From the NCBI GenBank assembly GCA_023393475.1, contig JAEWLC010000011.1, positions 1 to 55,721 of the forward strand: DNA of 55,721 nt, in the 5' to 3' direction. A program made the translations under genes and the position numbers. Under the pieces are notes generated by a model. The model made no database searches, had not been told where the DNA came from, and saw only the letters and a list, made by a program, of their open reading frames with translations. Source of the stretch: Pseudomonadota bacterium. GTDB taxonomy: Bacteria > Pseudomonadota > Alphaproteobacteria > Rhizobiales > Devosiaceae. Of this stretch, positions 25,274 through 34,226 are shown in pieces (the first letter of the stretch is position 1; every line of letters starts with the position of its first letter).

Positions 25274-27367
25274 TCAGGCGGCGCCGCGACGCGAGAACTC
25301 GGCGTCGAGATCGTCACCCATTTCGTCGAGGTCGAGGTCGAAGCCGCCCTTCGAAGCCCTGCGGGCCGTGGCCTTGCGCTTCATGTGCGGCGCCTTCTGC
25401 ATCAGCTCCTCGCGGAGCTTTGCGGTCTGGTGCGACGACCGATCGTTGGCAGGCGCCGAGATGGCGTGCTGCTGGTTCGCGTCGATGCGGAAGTAGCTGA
25501 TCGCGGACTGCAGCTGCTCGGCCTGGCTGGCCAGTTCCTCGGAGGTCGCCGACATTTCCTCGGCGGCCGAGGTGTTCTGCTGGGTGACCTTGTCGAGCTG
25601 CTGGATCGCCGTGTTGATCTGGGCGGCGCCGGCATTCTGCTCGCGCGAGCCGGCGGTGATCTCTTCCACCAATTCGGCCGTGCGGCGGATGTCGGGCACC
25701 AGCTTCTGCAGCATGTCGCCGGCAGAGCGGGCGGCCTTCACCGTGTCGACCGACAGGGTCGAGATCTCGGCTGCGGCGGCCTGGCTGCGCTCGGCGAGCT
25801 TGCGCACTTCCGAAGCCACAACCGCGAAGCCCCGGCCATGTTCGCCGGCACGGGCGGCTTCCACCGCTGCGTTGAGGGCGAGGAGGTCGGTCTGGCGGGC
25901 GATTTCCTGCACCACCATGATCTTCTCGGCGATCGTCTGCATGGCGTTGACGGCATTGCCGACGGCTTCGCCGGAGCTGTTCGCATCGGCAGCCGACTGA
26001 CGCGCGATCTTCTCGGTCTGGTTGGCGTTGTCGGCCGACTGCTTGATGGTGGCGGCCATCTCTTCCATCGACGCGGATGCCTCTTCGGTCGAGGAGGCCT
26101 GTTCGGTTGCACCCTGGCTCAACTGCTCGGCGGTAGCCGAGAGTTCCTGGCTGCCAGACGCAACATTGCGGGCAGCGGCAGTGACTTCCGAAACGACTTC
26201 GCGGAGCTTGCGCGTCATCACGTTGAGCGCGTCGATGACGTCCTTGATCTCGTCATCCGACTTGACCTTGGCTTCGGCGCTGAGATCGCCGCCGGCGACC
26301 GCGTTGGCGAGGCCGAGTGCCGCCGAGAGCGACTTCGAGATCGTCAGGATCATCCAGACTGCGGCGGCAGCAGCAAGCACCACCGAACCGACCAGCAGCG
26401 ACAGCAGCAGCAGCATCGAGGACTCGTAGAGCTGCTTGGCCTCATCGTCGGCGGCGTTCAGCAGCGTCTGGTTGCGGGTCACTATCTCGGTGATCGTAGC
26501 ATCCGCGGTGCGACGCAGTTCGGTCGCGGCAGTGGCTGCCTGAAGCGCGTTGTAGTCGGCACGCTGGATCGAGATATCGACGGCCTTGTCCATGGCGACG
26601 ACGAGCGTGTCATAGGCGGCGTGAGCGGCGTCGAGGAGACCACGATCGGACGCGGGTATGGTGCGTTCGAGTGTCGGGAACAGGCTCGCCAGGTTCGCGA
26701 TGCCCTCCTTGTAGTCGGCGTACCACTCGTCCTGCTTGGCCGGCATGGAGGAGGCGAGGAGCACGTTGCGCTGCTGGCGGAAAGCGTCGGTGATGGTCAT
26801 GAAGGCTTCCGATGCCGCTTTGAAGGCGGGGAAGGCCGACAGGTCACCGGCACTCACCTTGGCGGAGAGCGAATTCACCAGCGCGGTCATCGTCTCTTCG
26901 ACGGTACCGAGCGAGCCGCTGCCATCCGTCGTGGTGACGTCGAACGCCATGGTGTCGGTATTGAGCTGCGCGAGCCTCTGCGCCTCGGCGGATGCTTCCA
27001 GGTACTGCTCGAGTTCGCCCTCGAACTTGTCGAACAAGGCGGCGACTTCGACATCCTTGATGTTGCTGTTGAGCCCGGTGCGAAGCTGTTGGATCTGCTG
27101 CTGTTCTTCGGCATTGGCGGTGACGTAGCCAGCGATCTCAGCTTCATCATCGCTGATGATCATGGCGCGGAGGCGCGAGCCCAGCGACTCGAGGTGCCAC
27201 TGCAGCTCAGTCAAGTTGATGGTATTGGCCGCCCGTACGTTGACGATGGTGTCCAGAGACTGGTTAAGCTTGTCGAGGTTCTGCAGGGCGATGAACATAC
27301 TCACCCCCGACACCACCGTTATGACGCCGAAGACCGCCGCCAGTTTTGCCTTGATAGTTAGTCTCAC
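25274..27367 (-). CDS. Methyl-accepting chemotaxis protein, long sensor domain
   Basis: 697 residues from a GTG that overlaps the upstream cheW stop by four bases (27364-27367). TM1 about 8-28, a large helical periplasmic domain about 30-320, TM2 about 325-347 (LLLLSLLVGSVVLAAAAAVW), HAMP, and the conserved hairpin TDLLALNAAVEAARAGEHGR. The sensor is about 290 residues, longer than the usual four-helix bundle, so it may be a double-module (helical bimodular-like) sensor. The tail FDLDLDEMGDDLDAEFSRR then GAA matches that of the next receptor and lacks a CheR-binding pentapeptide. The ligand is unknown. Confidence 0.95.
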   Translation of the reverse strand: MRLTIKAKLAAVFGVITVVSGVSMFIALQNLDKLNQSLDTIVNVRAANTINLTELQWHLESLGSRLRAMIISDDEAEIAGYVTANAEEQQQIQQLRTGLNSNIKDVEVAALFDKFEGELEQYLEASAEAQRLAQLNTDTMAFDVTTTDGSGSLGTVEETMTALVNSLSAKVSAGDLSAFPAFKAASEAFMTITDAFRQQRNVLLASSMPAKQDEWYADYKEGIANLASLFPTLERTIPASDRGLLDAAHAAYDTLVVAMDKAVDISIQRADYNALQAATAATELRRTADATITEIVTRNQTLLNAADDEAKQLYESSMLLLLSLLVGSVVLAAAAAVWMILTISKSLSAALGLANAVAGGDLSAEAKVKSDDEIKDVIDALNVMTRKLREVVSEVTAAARNVASGSQELSATAEQLSQGATEQASSTEEASASMEEMAATIKQSADNANQTEKIARQSAADANSSGEAVGNAVNAMQTIAEKIMVVQEIARQTDLLALNAAVEAARAGEHGRGFAVVASEVRKLAERSQAAAAEISTLSVDTVKAARSAGDMLQKLVPDIRRTAELVEEITAGSREQNAGAAQINTAIQQLDKVTQQNTSAAEEMSATSEELASQAEQLQSAISYFRIDANQQHAISAPANDRSSHQTAKLREELMQKAPHMKRKATARRASKGGFDLDLDEMGDDLDAEFSRRGAA

Positions 27368-27858
27368 GAAGTGGCCCTTTCGTCTGCCGTAGCCGGGCCG
27401 CTTCTGCGACCCTCTATTTCGAATATTCGCTGCATGTCCGGGATGATGATGAAGTCCCCCCGGCGCTTGCCGATGCCGCGCACATAGTCGGGGCGCCAGC
27501 GCATGCCGACGCGCGGAGCTTCCTCGATTGCCGCAGGTTCGATGTCGGTGACGTCGAACACCTTGTCGGCGAGGATGCCCACGACACTCGGCTCGTCCTC
27601 GATCTCGGTCTCGATGACGACGATGCGGGTGTCCTGGTCTGCCTCGCGCTCGGGCATGCCGAACGCGACCTTCAGGTTGGTGAGCGGCACGACGCGGCCG
27701 CGCACATTGATGAGCCCTGCCGCGAAGGGCGAGGCGTTCGGCACCTCGGTGACCGGCACGAGGTCGAGGATCTCGCGCACGCTTTCGGCCTTGATGGCGA
27801 AGAGCTCATCGTCGAGGCGCAGGGTCAGCGCGCGCATGGGTTCGGTGAAGGTGGTCAT
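27364..27858 (-). CDS. cheW: Chemotaxis coupling protein CheW (first copy)
   Basis: 164 residues with CheW barrel features: LTLRLDDELFAIKAESVREI, AAGLINVRGRVVPLTNLKVA, VVGILADKVFDVTDIEPA, GKRRGDFIIIPDMQRIF. Its ATG overlaps the cheA stop by four bases and its stop overlaps the receptor GTG by four, so cheA, cheW and the receptor are translationally coupled. It bridges CheA and receptor in the signalling array. It is clearly distinct in sequence from the second cheW downstream. Confidence 0.95.
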   Translation of the reverse strand: MTTFTEPMRALTLRLDDELFAIKAESVREILDLVPVTEVPNASPFAAGLINVRGRVVPLTNLKVAFGMPEREADQDTRIVVIETEIEDEPSVVGILADKVFDVTDIEPAAIEEAPRVGMRWRPDYVRGIGKRRGDFIIIPDMQRIFEIEGRRSGPATADERATS

Positions 27859-29900
27859 GCGGCGACCTTTCCGGTGATGGTGCGGAAGCTCTCTTCATGC
27901 GCCTGGCCGAAGGAGACGAGACGCGAGGTATCGAGGATGAGCGCCACGGCGCCATCGCCGAGGATGGTGGCGCCCGAGAAGGTCTCGAGGCCGGCATGGA
28001 GCTTGGACAGTTGCTTGATGACAGTCTGGTTGTTGCCGATGATCTGATCGACGACGAGACCCACCCGCACATCGCCCGAGGAGATGATCACCACCTTCTG
28101 GTGGGTATCGGGCTCGCCTGGCGTGTTGAACAGGTCGCGCAGGCGGAGGAACGGCACGAGGCTGCCCCGGATATCGAGGAAGTTGCGACCACGCGAGTGG
28201 GTCGCGACCTCGGCCGGCAGCTCGACGCACTCCTCGACCGCCGAGAGCGGGATCGAGTAGCGGCCGTTGCCGACGCGGATCAGCATGCCCTCAATGATGG
28301 CGAGGGTGAGCGGCAGGCGGAGCGTCATCGTCGTACCCTCGCCCGGCGTGGTCGAGAGCTCGATCTTGCCGCGCAATCCGTCGATGGTACGCTTGACCAC
28401 GTCCATGCCGACGCCGCGCCCGGAGAGCGAAGTCACGGCGCTGGCCGTCGAGAAGCCTGGCGCGAAGATCAGCTGGTAAAGCTCCTGGTCGGCAAGGCGC
28501 GTCTCGGGCGTGATGATGCCCTGCTCCTCGGCCTTCCGGCGGATGCGGTCGGCATTGAGGCCGGCCCCGTCGTCGGTGACCGAGATGGCCACTTCCGCAC
28601 CGGCATAGACGGCGGAGAGCTTCACCGTGCCCTTGGCGGACTTGCCGGCCTTGATGCGCTGTTCGGCGCTTTCGAGGCCGTGGTCGACCGAGTTGCGGAT
28701 CAGGTGGACCAGCGGATCGGCGAGGCGCTCGATCATGGTCTTGTCGAGCTCGGTCTCTTCGCCCGTCGTGATGAACTCGATGTCCTTGTCGAGCTCGCGG
28801 CTCAGGTCATGCACCAGGCGCCGGAAGCGCGAGAAGATCGAGCCGATCGGCACCATGCGGATGCCCATCGTGGTATCACGCAGGCCAGATGACAGCCGCT
28901 CGAGTTCCTCGGCGACGGTCTTGAGGTTGAGATCCGAACTCTGGGCCGCAAGCTGCGACAGGCGCGCCTGGGCAATGACCAGTTCGCCCACCTTGTCCAT
29001 CAGCTCGTCGAGCCGCTCGGCCGGCACGCGCATCGAGGTCGATGCCTCGGGCTTGTCCTTCGGTTCCTTGCCGGGCTGCTTGCCGGCCTTCACGACTGGC
29101 GCGAGGTCGGCAACGACCGCCGCCGCCTCGGTTTCCTCGGCGAGGATATCGAGAATGGCCTCTGCTGCGGGCGCCAGAACCGGTTCCTCGGTGGCGACGG
29201 CAACTGGCTCGATGCAGAGCTCCATGCCGTCCTTGAGGAACAGGAAGACATCGTCGAGACCCACAGTCGGGTCGGCGTGCTCGATGTCGACCTGCCAGCC
29301 GATGTGACAGGCTTCCGGATCGATGACATCGAGCGTGGGAACGTTGTCTAGAAGGGCGGTGATGTCGGTCGGGCCGAGGTCGGCGATCTCGCCGAGCAAC
29401 AGCATCGGGTTCGTGCCGTGGACCAGGGCGTCCGTCGGCAGGGCGAAGCGGACCCGCCACTTGCCGGTCGGCTCGAGCGGGCTGTCACCAGCAGGAGCGG
29501 CTACCGTCATCGGTGCGGCGGGAAAGGCATCATCGCCATCGACGATCTGGCGCAGGGCGACGAGGATCGGCTCGCCGGCGCCTTCGGCGGCGTCGGGCGC
29601 CTCGATCAGGGCGTGGATGTGGTCCTTGGCATCGAGCGCCACGGCGACCAGCGCATCGGTGATGGGCGAGAGGCCTTTGCGCACCTTGTCGAAGGCGGTC
29701 TCGAACTCGTGCACGAAGGCTGCGACATCGGCAAAGCCGAACATGGCGCCGGAGCCCTTGATGGTGTGCAGGGCGCGGAATACCGCGTTGACGAGATCGG
29801 CGTCTTCCGGCCTGTGCTCGAGGTCGAGCAGGCCCTGCTCGAGCTGCTCGAGCAGTTCACGGGCTTCCTGGCGGAAGGTATCTGCGGGATCGGAACTCAT
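27855..29900 (-). CDS. cheA: Chemotaxis histidine kinase CheA
   Basis: 681 residues with the standard five-domain layout. P1 HPt about 1-110 with phospho-His45 in ALHTIKGSGAMFGF. A P2-like ferredoxin-fold region about 145-225 is followed by an acidic/Lys linker. P3 dimerisation about 280-345 (RLDELMDKVGELVIAQARLS), P4 kinase about 345-530 (RNSVDHGLES, DDGAGLNADRI, SGRGVGMDVVKR) and the P5 CheW-like barrel to the end. It autophosphorylates in response to receptors and passes phosphate to CheY and CheB. Overlaps cheY and cheW by four bases on each side. No motif appears damaged. Confidence 0.97.
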   Translation of the reverse strand: MSSDPADTFRQEARELLEQLEQGLLDLEHRPEDADLVNAVFRALHTIKGSGAMFGFADVAAFVHEFETAFDKVRKGLSPITDALVAVALDAKDHIHALIEAPDAAEGAGEPILVALRQIVDGDDAFPAAPMTVAAPAGDSPLEPTGKWRVRFALPTDALVHGTNPMLLLGEIADLGPTDITALLDNVPTLDVIDPEACHIGWQVDIEHADPTVGLDDVFLFLKDGMELCIEPVAVATEEPVLAPAAEAILDILAEETEAAAVVADLAPVVKAGKQPGKEPKDKPEASTSMRVPAERLDELMDKVGELVIAQARLSQLAAQSSDLNLKTVAEELERLSSGLRDTTMGIRMVPIGSIFSRFRRLVHDLSRELDKDIEFITTGEETELDKTMIERLADPLVHLIRNSVDHGLESAEQRIKAGKSAKGTVKLSAVYAGAEVAISVTDDGAGLNADRIRRKAEEQGIITPETRLADQELYQLIFAPGFSTASAVTSLSGRGVGMDVVKRTIDGLRGKIELSTTPGEGTTMTLRLPLTLAIIEGMLIRVGNGRYSIPLSAVEECVELPAEVATHSRGRNFLDIRGSLVPFLRLRDLFNTPGEPDTHQKVVIISSGDVRVGLVVDQIIGNNQTVIKQLSKLHAGLETFSGATILGDGAVALILDTSRLVSFGQAHEESFRTITGKVAA

Positions 29901-30265
29901 GCGCCGGTCACCTTCTTGATGACGGCGAGCAACTGGTCCTGCTTGAACGGCTTGACGATCCAGCCGGTGGCGCCGCTTTCGCGCGCCTGGCGCTTCAGCT
30001 CGTCGTCGGACTCGGTGGTGAGCAGGATCACCGGAATGCCCTTGCCGGCGGGATGCTCACGGAACTTCTTGAGGAACTCGAGCCCGTTCATCACCGGCAT
30101 GTTGAGGTCGGTGACGACCGCATGAACGGTCTGCGTCGTCGCCGTGTTGTAGCCCTCGAGCCCGTTGCCGGCCTCGAGCACATTGAGCCCTGCGCTCTTC
30201 AGCGTCATGGCGACCATCTGCCGGATGGAGGCGGAATCGTCGATGGTGAGGATGGTCTTTGTCAT
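29897..30265 (-). CDS. cheY: Chemotaxis response regulator CheY
   Basis: 122-residue single receiver domain. Acidic pair Asp9/Asp10 (TIDDSASIRQ), phospho-acceptor Asp53 in VTDLNMPVMNG, Thr in ILLTTES and Lys in WIVKPF. Phosphorylated by CheA, it acts on the flagellar motor or, if a second CheY exists elsewhere, as a phosphate sink as in other alphaproteobacteria. It overlaps both neighbours by four bases (STAS gene and cheA). Confidence 0.96.
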   Translation of the reverse strand: MTKTILTIDDSASIRQMVAMTLKSAGLNVLEAGNGLEGYNTATTQTVHAVVTDLNMPVMNGLEFLKKFREHPAGKGIPVILLTTESDDELKRQARESGATGWIVKPFKQDQLLAVIKKVTGA

Positions 30266-30591
30266 GCCGCCTCGCGTGTGATGGTCCAGGTGGAAAGGGA
30301 TGCGACCTTCGGACTGCCGTCGGCGGCAAAGAACCCGGCCGCGATCAGCGTTCGCGCCACGGCACCGCCCTCGGCGGCCGTAACAGCCAGTGTGCGGCCC
30401 TGGGCCGCTGCGGTCTTTGTCGCGGAGACGAGAAGCTGCAGCGAGGCGATGTCGATACTGTCGACCGCATCGGTACCGATGGCGACCGCCTCATGGGCGG
30501 CGATGGCTTCAGTCAGCTTGGCGTGAAGCTCGGAAATCGAGCGCAACGAAAGGTCGCCGCTCAAATGGAGCGGATGCAATGGTTTTGGCAT
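30262..30591 (-). CDS. STAS-domain protein, first gene of the chemotaxis operon
   Basis: 109 residues from ATG 30591 (MPKPLHPLHLSGDLSLRSIS). The reading frame stays open further upstream, but that stretch has no STAS character. Fold features: short beta strands (LHLSGDLSL), the STAS loop ighelix region AIGTDAVDSIDIASLQLLVS where anti-sigma antagonists carry a phosphorylatable Ser/Thr, then AAAQGRTLAVTAAEGGAV. Such STAS proteins open many alphaproteobacterial che operons. The partner and phosphorylation site are unproven. Its stop overlaps cheY. Confidence 0.8.
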   Translation of the reverse strand: MPKPLHPLHLSGDLSLRSISELHAKLTEAIAAHEAVAIGTDAVDSIDIASLQLLVSATKTAAAQGRTLAVTAAEGGAVARTLIAAGFFAADGSPKVASLSTWTITREAA

Positions 30592-31045
30592 AGGGTTCGT
30601 TCTGGCCCCGAGTGAGTATGCTTCTGCGATACGGTTGCATCGGGCGCACAAGCCACCGGCCGGATGGCATGACAAACCGCCATGCCGATCCAGTAACAGT
30701 GCCTCCGCGTCCACTCGGAATTGCTGCTGCCCCCTAGCACTACGATAATTCAACGAGATAAGTTAAATCAAAATTACCGTCCGACACTATTCATGGCGCC
30801 ATCATTTGGCATATATTTCCATGTATTGTGTAGTTAATACTTGGTTTCTTCTAATCTATCGGGAGTCATCGTTGACTCAGCAATGACTCGCGTGGAGTCA
30901 CCGCCGAGTCGATGCAGGCCCGTGGAGACTCTGGCGCGAACGGGAATACTTGGATCGACGGCGCTTGTGGCCGCGAACAGACTCTAGTCAGCGAGGCTGG
31001 CATAGCTCGAAGCAGCATGGGGGCGCTGCCGATAGATAGAGAAGC
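30592..31045. other. 454-bp intergenic region upstream of the chemotaxis operon
   Basis: No credible gene. The operon-proximal part is GC-rich with an inverted GGCATG/CATGCC pair near 30665-30686. The middle (about 30740-30860) is AT-rich with TTAA at 30763-30766 and 30836-30839, and is the best promoter candidate. The distal part carries the GANTC cluster. The upstream HD-GYP gene ends at its far edge. Confidence 0.7.
30863..30984. promoter_or_regulatory. Cluster of seven GANTC (CcrM) methylation sites
   Basis: GANTC occurs at 30863-30867, 30874-30878, 30885-30889, 30895-30899, 30906-30910, 30927-30931 and 30980-30984. The first five are spaced 10-11 bases apart, about one helical turn. CcrM methylation with GcrA binding controls promoters in alphaproteobacteria. 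No regulator here is proven. Confidence 0.65.
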
Positions 31046-32095
31046 TTAGCTGGCCAGACGAACCGGCTCGGGCGTCGCGGTCAGCATGGCCTCGATCTCG
31101 GGCCACATGCGCTTGAAGGCATCGACACAACCGGGGTCGAAATGCGTTCCGGACAGCGAGACGATCTCCCGATAGGCCTCGGCGACCGGCCAGGCCTTCT
31201 TGTAGGGGCGCTCCGAGCAGAGCGCGTCGAAGACGTCGGCGATGGCGACGATCCGGGCTTCGATCGGGATATCGGTGCCGGCGAGCCGGTGGGGATAGCC
31301 GGTCCCGTCCCAGCGCTCGTGGTGTGCCTGGGCAATGAGTTCGGCCGTGCGGACGAGCTCGGAGGATCCGTTCTCGAGGATGCGGGCGCCGATGGAGACG
31401 TGCTCGCGCATGACCACCAGTTCGTCGGGCGTGAGCTTGCCCGGCTTGCCCAGCACGGCGTCCGGGATGCCGATCTTGCCGATGTCGTGCAGCGGAGCGC
31501 CGAGATAGATGAGGCGGCAGCGTTCGGGGCTGAGGCCCAGGGCGCCGCCGATCAGCGACGAAATCTGGGCGACGCGGGAGACATGCCCGCCTGTATCGCC
31601 GTCGCGATATTCGATGGCCCGGGCGAGGCGCCAGATGATCTCCTCCTCGCGGGCTACGAGATGGCGGGTCGCGACTTCCACTTCGCGGGCGAGCCAGGCG
31701 GCACGGTCCGCGAGTTCGATCTGGGCACGGCGCAGGGCCAGCAGGTTGGTTACTCGTGCCTGCAGCTCGGTGCTGTCGAAGGGCTTGTTGACGAAATCCG
31801 TGGCGCCGGCGGCAATCGCTTTCACGCGCAGGGCGGGCGAGTTGTCGGACGTCACCATGACAATGGGAACGAGGCGGTAGGCCTCTTCAGCCCGCAGGCG
31901 GCGAGTCAGCTCGACGCCATCCATTTCGGGCATGACGTGGTCGACGAGGATGAGATCGAATTGCGTTCGCGCCGCCGCAGCGAGCCCAATGGAGGGTCGC
32001 AGGCAGGTTTCGTAGGTAACGTCGTCGATCGCCCCGACCACATGGCCAAGGAACGCCAGACTCGATCGTGAATCGTCGACGATCAGAACTTGCAC
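31046..32095 (-). CDS. Response regulator with HD-GYP phosphodiesterase domain
   Basis: 349 residues from GTG 32095, chosen because a GGGGGG stretch precedes it and the receiver domain begins at once (VLIVDDSRSSLAFL). Receiver about 1-122 with Asp52 (LILVDHVMPEMDGVEL) and a KPF lysine. HD-GYP about 150-345 with the metal-binding HD in LGAPLHDIGKIGIPD and HHERWDGTGYPHRL containing GYP. HD-GYP enzymes hydrolyse cyclic-di-GMP. Longer readings up to 32176 add a Leu/Arg-rich stretch with no domain value. Lies upstream of, and co-directional with, the che operon but separated by 454 bases. Confidence 0.91.
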   Translation of the reverse strand: MQVLIVDDSRSSLAFLGHVVGAIDDVTYETCLRPSIGLAAAARTQFDLILVDHVMPEMDGVELTRRLRAEEAYRLVPIVMVTSDNSPALRVKAIAAGATDFVNKPFDSTELQARVTNLLALRRAQIELADRAAWLAREVEVATRHLVAREEEIIWRLARAIEYRDGDTGGHVSRVAQISSLIGGALGLSPERCRLIYLGAPLHDIGKIGIPDAVLGKPGKLTPDELVVMREHVSIGARILENGSSELVRTAELIAQAHHERWDGTGYPHRLAGTDIPIEARIVAIADVFDALCSERPYKKAWPVAEAYREIVSLSGTHFDPGCVDAFKRMWPEIEAMLTATPEPVRLAS

Positions 32096-32266
32096 GTTCG
32101 CCCCCCGGAGCTTCTGCTCCTGGGTCGCATCCAAGCATCTGCGAGTTAACAGAATCAAAAACGTGATCCGGACCACTGTATTGCTTTGTGTTCAACTGGT
32201 TAGCGAGACGTTGGCGCGACCGATCGCTATTCACGGAACTGGATGTGAAGGGATCACATTGATCTC

Positions 32267-32923
32267 ATGGCAGCATCATCGCGAGTTGAAATGTCCCAAC
32301 CCTCCGGCCCCGTCGACAAGGACGGCATCAGTTTCGGCCCGCTCGGCACGAGCTGGGTCCATCTATGCGTAGACATGCAACGGATGTTTGCCGAGGAGAC
32401 GGACTGGCATACCGAATGGATGGACATCGTGTTGCCGCGTATCGTGCAACTGGTTGAACTGGCGCCGGCGAGAACCGTATTCACCCGGTTCATTCCCGCC
32501 CGCAATGCGGCTAGCGCCCCCGGCACCTGGCAGCGCTACTACGCGCGGTGGCCGAGCATGACGCTCGACCGGATCGAGCCCGGCCTGCTCGAGCTGGTGC
32601 CGGAGCTTCGCCGCTTCGTTCCGCCGGCGCGGGTCGTTGACAAGCACGTCTACAGCCCGTGGCTCGACGGGCTGCTGCATGACGCACTGAAGCTCGACGG
32701 CACCGACACGGTCGTCATCTCCGGCGCCGAGACCGAGGTCTGCGTGCTGGCGGCAGTGATCGGGGCGATCGACCTCGGCTATCGCGTCATCGTCGCCACC
32801 GACGCCATCTGCTCGTCGGCCAACGAAACGCATGATGCGGCGCTGGAACTCTACCAGAACCGCTTCGGCATGCAGATCGAGGTTGCGACTGTAGCCCAAC
32901 TGCTGGAGCAGGGGCGGGGGTAG
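32267..32923 (+). CDS. Isochorismatase-family cysteine hydrolase
   Basis: 218 residues with the Asp-Lys-Cys triad of the family: Asp36 in HLCVDMQRMF, Lys126 in VVDKHVYSPW and Cys159 in SGAETEVCVLA. The non-proline cis-peptide region precedes the cysteine. Such enzymes are nicotinamidases, isochorismatases, N-carbamoylsarcosine amidases or ureidoacrylate amidases; the sequence does not decide between them. An ATG at 32291 is an alternative start. The gene stands alone, divergent from the HD-GYP gene and convergent with the oxidoreductase. There is no cofactor partner nearby. Confidence 0.88.
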   Translation: MAASSRVEMSQPSGPVDKDGISFGPLGTSWVHLCVDMQRMFAEETDWHTEWMDIVLPRIVQLVELAPARTVFTRFIPARNAASAPGTWQRYYARWPSMTLDRIEPGLLELVPELRRFVPPARVVDKHVYSPWLDGLLHDALKLDGTDTVVISGAETEVCVLAAVIGAIDLGYRVIVATDAICSSANETHDAALELYQNRFGMQIEVATVAQLLEQGRG

Positions 32924-32981
32924 GCTGGCCCGCCGACATCCCTACCCCACCGCCGTCAGGCAACTGTCGAACTGTGTCCCC

Positions 32982-34076
32982 TCAAAGCTGCCCGAACGGC
33001 AGATCTTCGCGCATCGGGGCGGGTCGCGACGCCGGGTGCGTCAGGTCAATCCGCGTACCGCTTTCGGCCGACCTGAGGATCGAATCCATGATCTCGAGGA
33101 CATGCAGGCTAAGCTCGTGGCTGGCGCGGTGGGGGCGTCCTTCGGTGATGGCCTGGGCCATGTCGGCGAGACCGAGGATGCGGTAGTTGCCGTCGCCATA
33201 GAGGTGGGTCTGCGGCACGTCTGCCCAGTCGCCCTTCTTCTCCGAGACCTGTACCTGGCCGTCGAAGCGGTTGGGATCGGGTACCAGCATCGAGCCCTTG
33301 CTGCCGTAGATCTCGATATGGCCATGCCCATGCTTCCAGACATCGAAGCTGGTGGTGATGGTCACGGCCGCACCATTGGCGAAGGAGAGCAGTGCCGAGA
33401 TATGGGTGGGCACCTCGACAGAGAAGCTCTCGCCCTGGCGCGCGCCGGAAGCAATGGTGCGGCTGTCGTAGGACGCCTTGGCAGCGCCGCTGACGCTCGC
33501 CACCGGGCCCAGCATGTTGACGAGGCAGGTGAGGTAATACGGCCCCATGTCGAACATCGGGCCGCCGCCGGCCTTGTAGTAGAAGTCCGGGTTCGGGTGC
33601 CAGAGTTCGTGCCCGGCAACCATCATGAAAGCGGTGCCGGCGAGCGGCGTGCCGATGGCGCCCCCATCGATCGCCTTCCGCGCCGTCTGGTGCGAACCGC
33701 CAAGGAAGGTATCGGGAGCACAGCCGACGCGGAGACCGGCCTTCGCAGCCGCCTCGACGAGGCGCAGTCCATCCTCGAAAGCCACTGCCAGGGGCTTTTC
33801 GGCATAGACGTGCTTGCCGGCCGCGATGACCTTCAGTCCGACCGGGACGTGGTGCTGCGGCGTCGTGAGATTGAGCACGATGGAAATGCGCGGATCGGCG
33901 AGCAGTGCATCGACAGTGACGGCCTCGATGCCATAAGTCGCGGCCTTGGCGCGGGCTGCATCCATGTTGATATCGGCGCAGGCGACGATCTTGAGAATGG
34001 GAAACTGCGGTGCCGCCTTGAGATAGGCGTCCGAGATATTGCCGGTGCCGATGATGCCGATGCCGACTTGCTGCAT
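32982..34076 (-). CDS. Gfo/Idh/MocA-family NAD(P)-dependent oxidoreductase
   Basis: 364 residues. The N-terminal Rossmann domain reads IGIIGTGNISDAYLKAAPQF, with the family motif EKPLAV (about 93-98) that holds the catalytic Lys. The C-terminal GFO/IDH/MocA domain includes MFDMGPYYLTCLVNMLGPVA. These enzymes oxidise or reduce sugars, inositols or related polyols. No sugar transporter or isomerase is adjacent, so the substrate is unknown. It is divergent from the xdhC-like gene across 150 bases and stands alone on its strand. Confidence 0.93.
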   Translation of the reverse strand: MQQVGIGIIGTGNISDAYLKAAPQFPILKIVACADINMDAARAKAATYGIEAVTVDALLADPRISIVLNLTTPQHHVPVGLKVIAAGKHVYAEKPLAVAFEDGLRLVEAAAKAGLRVGCAPDTFLGGSHQTARKAIDGGAIGTPLAGTAFMMVAGHELWHPNPDFYYKAGGGPMFDMGPYYLTCLVNMLGPVASVSGAAKASYDSRTIASGARQGESFSVEVPTHISALLSFANGAAVTITTSFDVWKHGHGHIEIYGSKGSMLVPDPNRFDGQVQVSEKKGDWADVPQTHLYGDGNYRILGLADMAQAITEGRPHRASHELSLHVLEIMDSILRSAESGTRIDLTHPASRPAPMREDLPFGQL

Positions 34077-34226
34077 ATGGTCGAACTCCTCCTGGGGTGC
34101 CAGCTGTTGTCGCTGATTCAGTCGCGGAAATCTCTACACCGGTTACGTACCTCAAGCCACGCCTTTCGGGGTGCTATGCCGCGACGGGGGCGGGCGCTAA
34201 AGTGCACGGAACGTTGAGGAGGCCGA

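Noticed and set aside
22870..25500. 876-codon plus-strand frame opposite cheW and the receptor
   Set aside because: Gly/Arg/His-rich composition with no domain; lies entirely over confirmed minus-strand che genes.
30863..30984. Direct repeats considered as a CRISPR array or iteron origin
   Set aside because: The shared word is only GANTC at 10-11 base spacing in its first part; there are no constant repeats with unique spacers and no cas or rep gene.
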